Origin: Catellatospora tritici
Lineage (GTDB): Bacteria; Actinomycetota; Actinomycetes; Mycobacteriales; Micromonosporaceae
Assembly (NCBI RefSeq): GCF_019083965.1
Contig: NZ_JAHRCY010000006.1
Span: 186,001-250,000 of the forward strand
Reading direction: 5' to 3'
Length of the DNA: 64,000 nucleotides
In this document: one piece after another, positions 62,088 to 64,000 of the stretch
How positions within the stretch are numbered: position 1 is the stretch's first letter
Layout of the letters: each line of letters begins with the position of its first letter
Notes under the pieces: model-generated
Told to the model about the DNA's origin: nothing
Databases searched by the model: none
Seen by the model: only the letters and a program-made list of their open reading frames with translations
Translations under genes and position numbers: made by a program

Positions 62088-63095
62088 CTACAGCGTCGCC
62101 GACAGGGCCTTGACCGGCATCTTCAGCTCGGTCAGCAGGTCCAGGTCGGCGGTCGCCGGTCGGCCCAGCGTGGTCAGGTAGTTGCCCACGATCACCGCGT
62201 TGATGCCGCCGAGCAGGCCGTCACGCGTGCCCAGGTCACCGAGGGTGATCTCGCGGCCGCCCGCGTACCGCAGGATGGTGCGCGGCAGCGCGAGCCGGAA
62301 CGCCGCGATCGCCCGCAGCGCGTCCTTGGGGTCCATCACCGGCTGGTCGCCCAGCGGGGTGCCCGGCCGCGGGTTCAGGAAGTTCAGCGGCACCTCGTCC
62401 GGCTCCAGCTCGGCCAGCTGCGCGGCGAACTCGGCGCGCTGCTCCAGCGTCTCGCCCAGGCCGATGATGCCGCCGCAGCAGACCTCCATGCCGGAGTCGC
62501 GCACCATCTTCAGGGTGCCCCAGCGCTCCTCCCAGGAGTGCGTGGTGACCACGTTCGGGAAGTACGACCGGCAGGTCTCCAGGTTGTGGTTGTACCGGTG
62601 CACGCCCATGTCGACCAGCTCGTCGACCTGCTCCTGGGACAGCATGCCCAGGCTCGCGGCCACGTTGATGTCCACGGCCGCCTTGATCGCGGCGACCCCG
62701 TCGCGCATCTGCTTCATCAGCTTCGCGTCCGGACCGCGCACGGCGGCGACGATGCAGAACTCGCTGGCCCCGGTGGCCGCGGTCTGCCGGGCCGCCTCGA
62801 CCAGCGACGGGATGTCCAGCCACACCGAGCGCACCGGTGAGGAGAACAGGCCCGACTGGGAGCAGAAGTGGCAGTCCTCGGGGCAGCCGCCGGTCTTCAG
62901 CGACACGATCCCCTCGACCTCGACCTCGGGGCCGCACCAGCGCATGCGCACTTCGTGGGCGAGCTGCAGGGCGGCCGGGATGTCCGCGTCGGGCAGCTGG
63001 AGGACGGCGAGGATGTCCGCCTCCTCCAATCCGAGCCCCTGTTCGAGGACACGGGTGCGAGCACGGTCGAGCACGGATGAAGAGCTGGTGGACAT
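62088..63095 (-). CDS. bioB: biotin synthase
   Basis: 335 residues. Radical-SAM enzyme that inserts sulfur into dethiobiotin. The cluster motif is '[13 protein letters not shown]' (CxxxCxxC). '[25 protein letters not shown]' and '[15 protein letters not shown]' are typical. A TAGGGT hexamer ends six bases before the ATG, which suggests a leaderless mRNA. Divergent from bioF. Confidence 0.97.
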   Translation of the reverse strand: MSTSSSSVLDRARTRVLEQGLGLEEADILAVLQLPDADIPAALQLAHEVRMRWCGPEVEVEGIVSLKTGGCPEDCHFCSQSGLFSSPVRSVWLDIPSLVEAARQTAATGASEFCIVAAVRGPDAKLMKQMRDGVAAIKAAVDINVAASLGMLSQEQVDELVDMGVHRYNHNLETCRSYFPNVVTTHSWEERWGTLKMVRDSGMEVCCGGIIGLGETLEQRAEFAAQLAELEPDEVPLNFLNPRPGTPLGDQPVMDPKDALRAIAAFRLALPRTILRYAGGREITLGDLGTRDGLLGGINAVIVGNYLTTLGRPATADLDLLTELKMPVKALSATL

Positions 63096-63165
63096 GGGCG
63101 TACCCTACCAACGCGGCCAGGGCGGGTCTGCCGAAGGCCGAGCGATACGTGGATGAGTTGGGTTG

Positions 63166-64000
63166 ATGGGCGACTGGCTGAGCACTCTGCGTCGTAAGGC
63201 GGAGCTGCGCGAACGCGCCGGACTGCGGCGTGAGTTGCGCCCGCGTGACGGCGGCGACACGATGACCGACCTCGCGGGCAACGACTACCTGGGCCTGTCC
63301 CGGCATCCCGAGGTGCTGGCCGCGGCCGCCCAGGCCCTGACCGAGTACGGCCTCGGCGCCACCGGTTCCCGCCTGGTCCGCGGCAGCACCGACGCGCACA
63401 CGGCGCTGGAAGACGCGCTCGCCCACCGGCTCGGCACCGACCACGCTTTGGTCTACTCCAGCGGCTACCTGGCCAACCTCGGTGTGGTCCGGGCCCTGTC
63501 CCAGCCGCGTACGCTGCTGGTCTGCGACGCCCACTGCCACGCGTCCCTGATCGACGGCTGCCGCCTGGCCGGTGTCGAGACGGTCGTCTTCGACCACGCC
63601 GCCCCCGCCGCCGCCGCCGCGGTGCTCGCCGCCCACCCGGGCCGCCCCGCCGTGGTCCTCACCGAATCCGTCTTCTCCGTCGACGGCGACCTGGCCCCGT
63701 TACCCGAACTGCACGCCGTCGCCCGCGCCCACAACGCACTCCTGCTGGTCGACGACGCGCACGGCCTCGGCGTGATCGGACCGTCCGGCGCCGGTGGCGT
63801 GGTCGCCGCCGGGATCGCGGGCGAGCCCGACGTCGTCGTCACCGCCACCCTGTCCAAGGCGCTGGGCGGCGCGGGCGGCGTGGTCGCGGGTCCGCAGGCG
63901 CTGATCCGGCACCTGATCGACACCGGCCGTACCTTCATCTTCGACACCGCCCTGCCCCCCGCCGTGACCGCCGGTGTCGCCGCCGCGCTGGCGCTATCCG
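63166..64000 (+). CDS. bioF: 8-amino-7-oxononanoate synthase, C-terminus beyond the window
   Basis: Partial: 278 complete codons, cut by the window end. A PLP enzyme that joins pimeloyl-thioester and alanine in biotin synthesis. 'LAGNDYLGLSRHPEVLAAAAQAL', 'GLGATGSRLVRGSTDAHTALE', 'LVDDAHGLGVIG' (PLP Asp and His) and 'VVTATLSKALGGAGG' with the PLP Lys near residue 231. Starts at ATG, coding MGDWLSTLRRKAELRERAG, 70 bp from bioB, facing away. Confidence 0.95.
   Translation, partial: MGDWLSTLRRKAELRERAGLRRELRPRDGGDTMTDLAGNDYLGLSRHPEVLAAAAQALTEYGLGATGSRLVRGSTDAHTALEDALAHRLGTDHALVYSSGYLANLGVVRALSQPRTLLVCDAHCHASLIDGCRLAGVETVVFDHAAPAAAAAVLAAHPGRPAVVLTESVFSVDGDLAPLPELHAVARAHNALLLVDDAHGLGVIGPSGAGGVVAAGIAGEPDVVVTATLSKALGGAGGVVAGPQALIRHLIDTGRTFIFDTALPPAVTAGVAAALALS

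Overview
The window is high-GC DNA with actinomycete gene style: GTG starts, ATGA stop/start overlaps and several promoters that look leaderless. A cebEFG-bglC-cebR cellobiose locus with TGGGAGCGCTCCCA boxes, a biotin locus with bsaP, a small SigE-like sigma factor and an abundant-type GAAGGGCCCCTTC palindrome suggest Micromonosporaceae or a close relative; this placement is inference. No rRNA, tRNA, CRISPR array, transposase or phage gene was seen.

Layout. 1-620: minisatellite and decayed sequence. 620-4881: P-loop kinase, tandem MFS exporters, AlkA-like glycosylase. 5026-11498: a minus-strand DNA-end-processing operon, herA-sbcD-sbcC-nurA. 11957-15669: a methyltransferase with an early stop, a sigma factor with a coupled membrane protein, and a secreted ThuA protein. 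16114-24064: a seven-gene, tightly overlapping operon of Ebo type (inositol-phosphate-synthase-like enzyme, UbiA prenyltransferase, TIM barrel-EboA fusion, TatD-like EboB, EboE, EboF-like phosphodiesterase, polyprenyl synthase), predicted to make a prenylated cyclitol or sugar-like compound of unknown structure.

24196-44453 is a carbohydrate locus: five secreted multidomain enzymes (GH95-like, two PQQ/sorbosone-type dehydrogenases, a ThuA-DUF1080 protein, a GH99-like protein) with fascin-like, F5/8 and PKD modules, then a sugar ABC importer, an L-fuconate dehydratase and a GntR/FCD regulator. A shared operator, GAAAYATCCTATAGGATC, lies before the GH95 gene, the importer, the distant ThuA gene and (as a half-diverged copy) the regulator itself. 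The best reading is an L-fucose/fucoside regulon.

44481-52666: RibD-like reductase, Cys-rich miniprotein, potassium channel, then cebE-cebF-cebG-bglC-cebR with two CebR boxes around the cebE promoter and one inside bglC. 52953-64000: ACT protein, ACT-GNAT acetyltransferase, nitric oxide synthase oxygenase, a three-gene WXG100/ESX-like set, aldehyde dehydrogenase, secreted polysaccharide deacetylase, and bsaP-bioB divergent from bioF, which runs off the window.

Across these regions lie about 60-bp inverted-repeat elements with 24-26-bp arms: three of subfamily A, four of subfamily B and one of a third type. One B copy lies in frame inside the polyprenyl synthase gene. Base changes between copies are matched in both arms.
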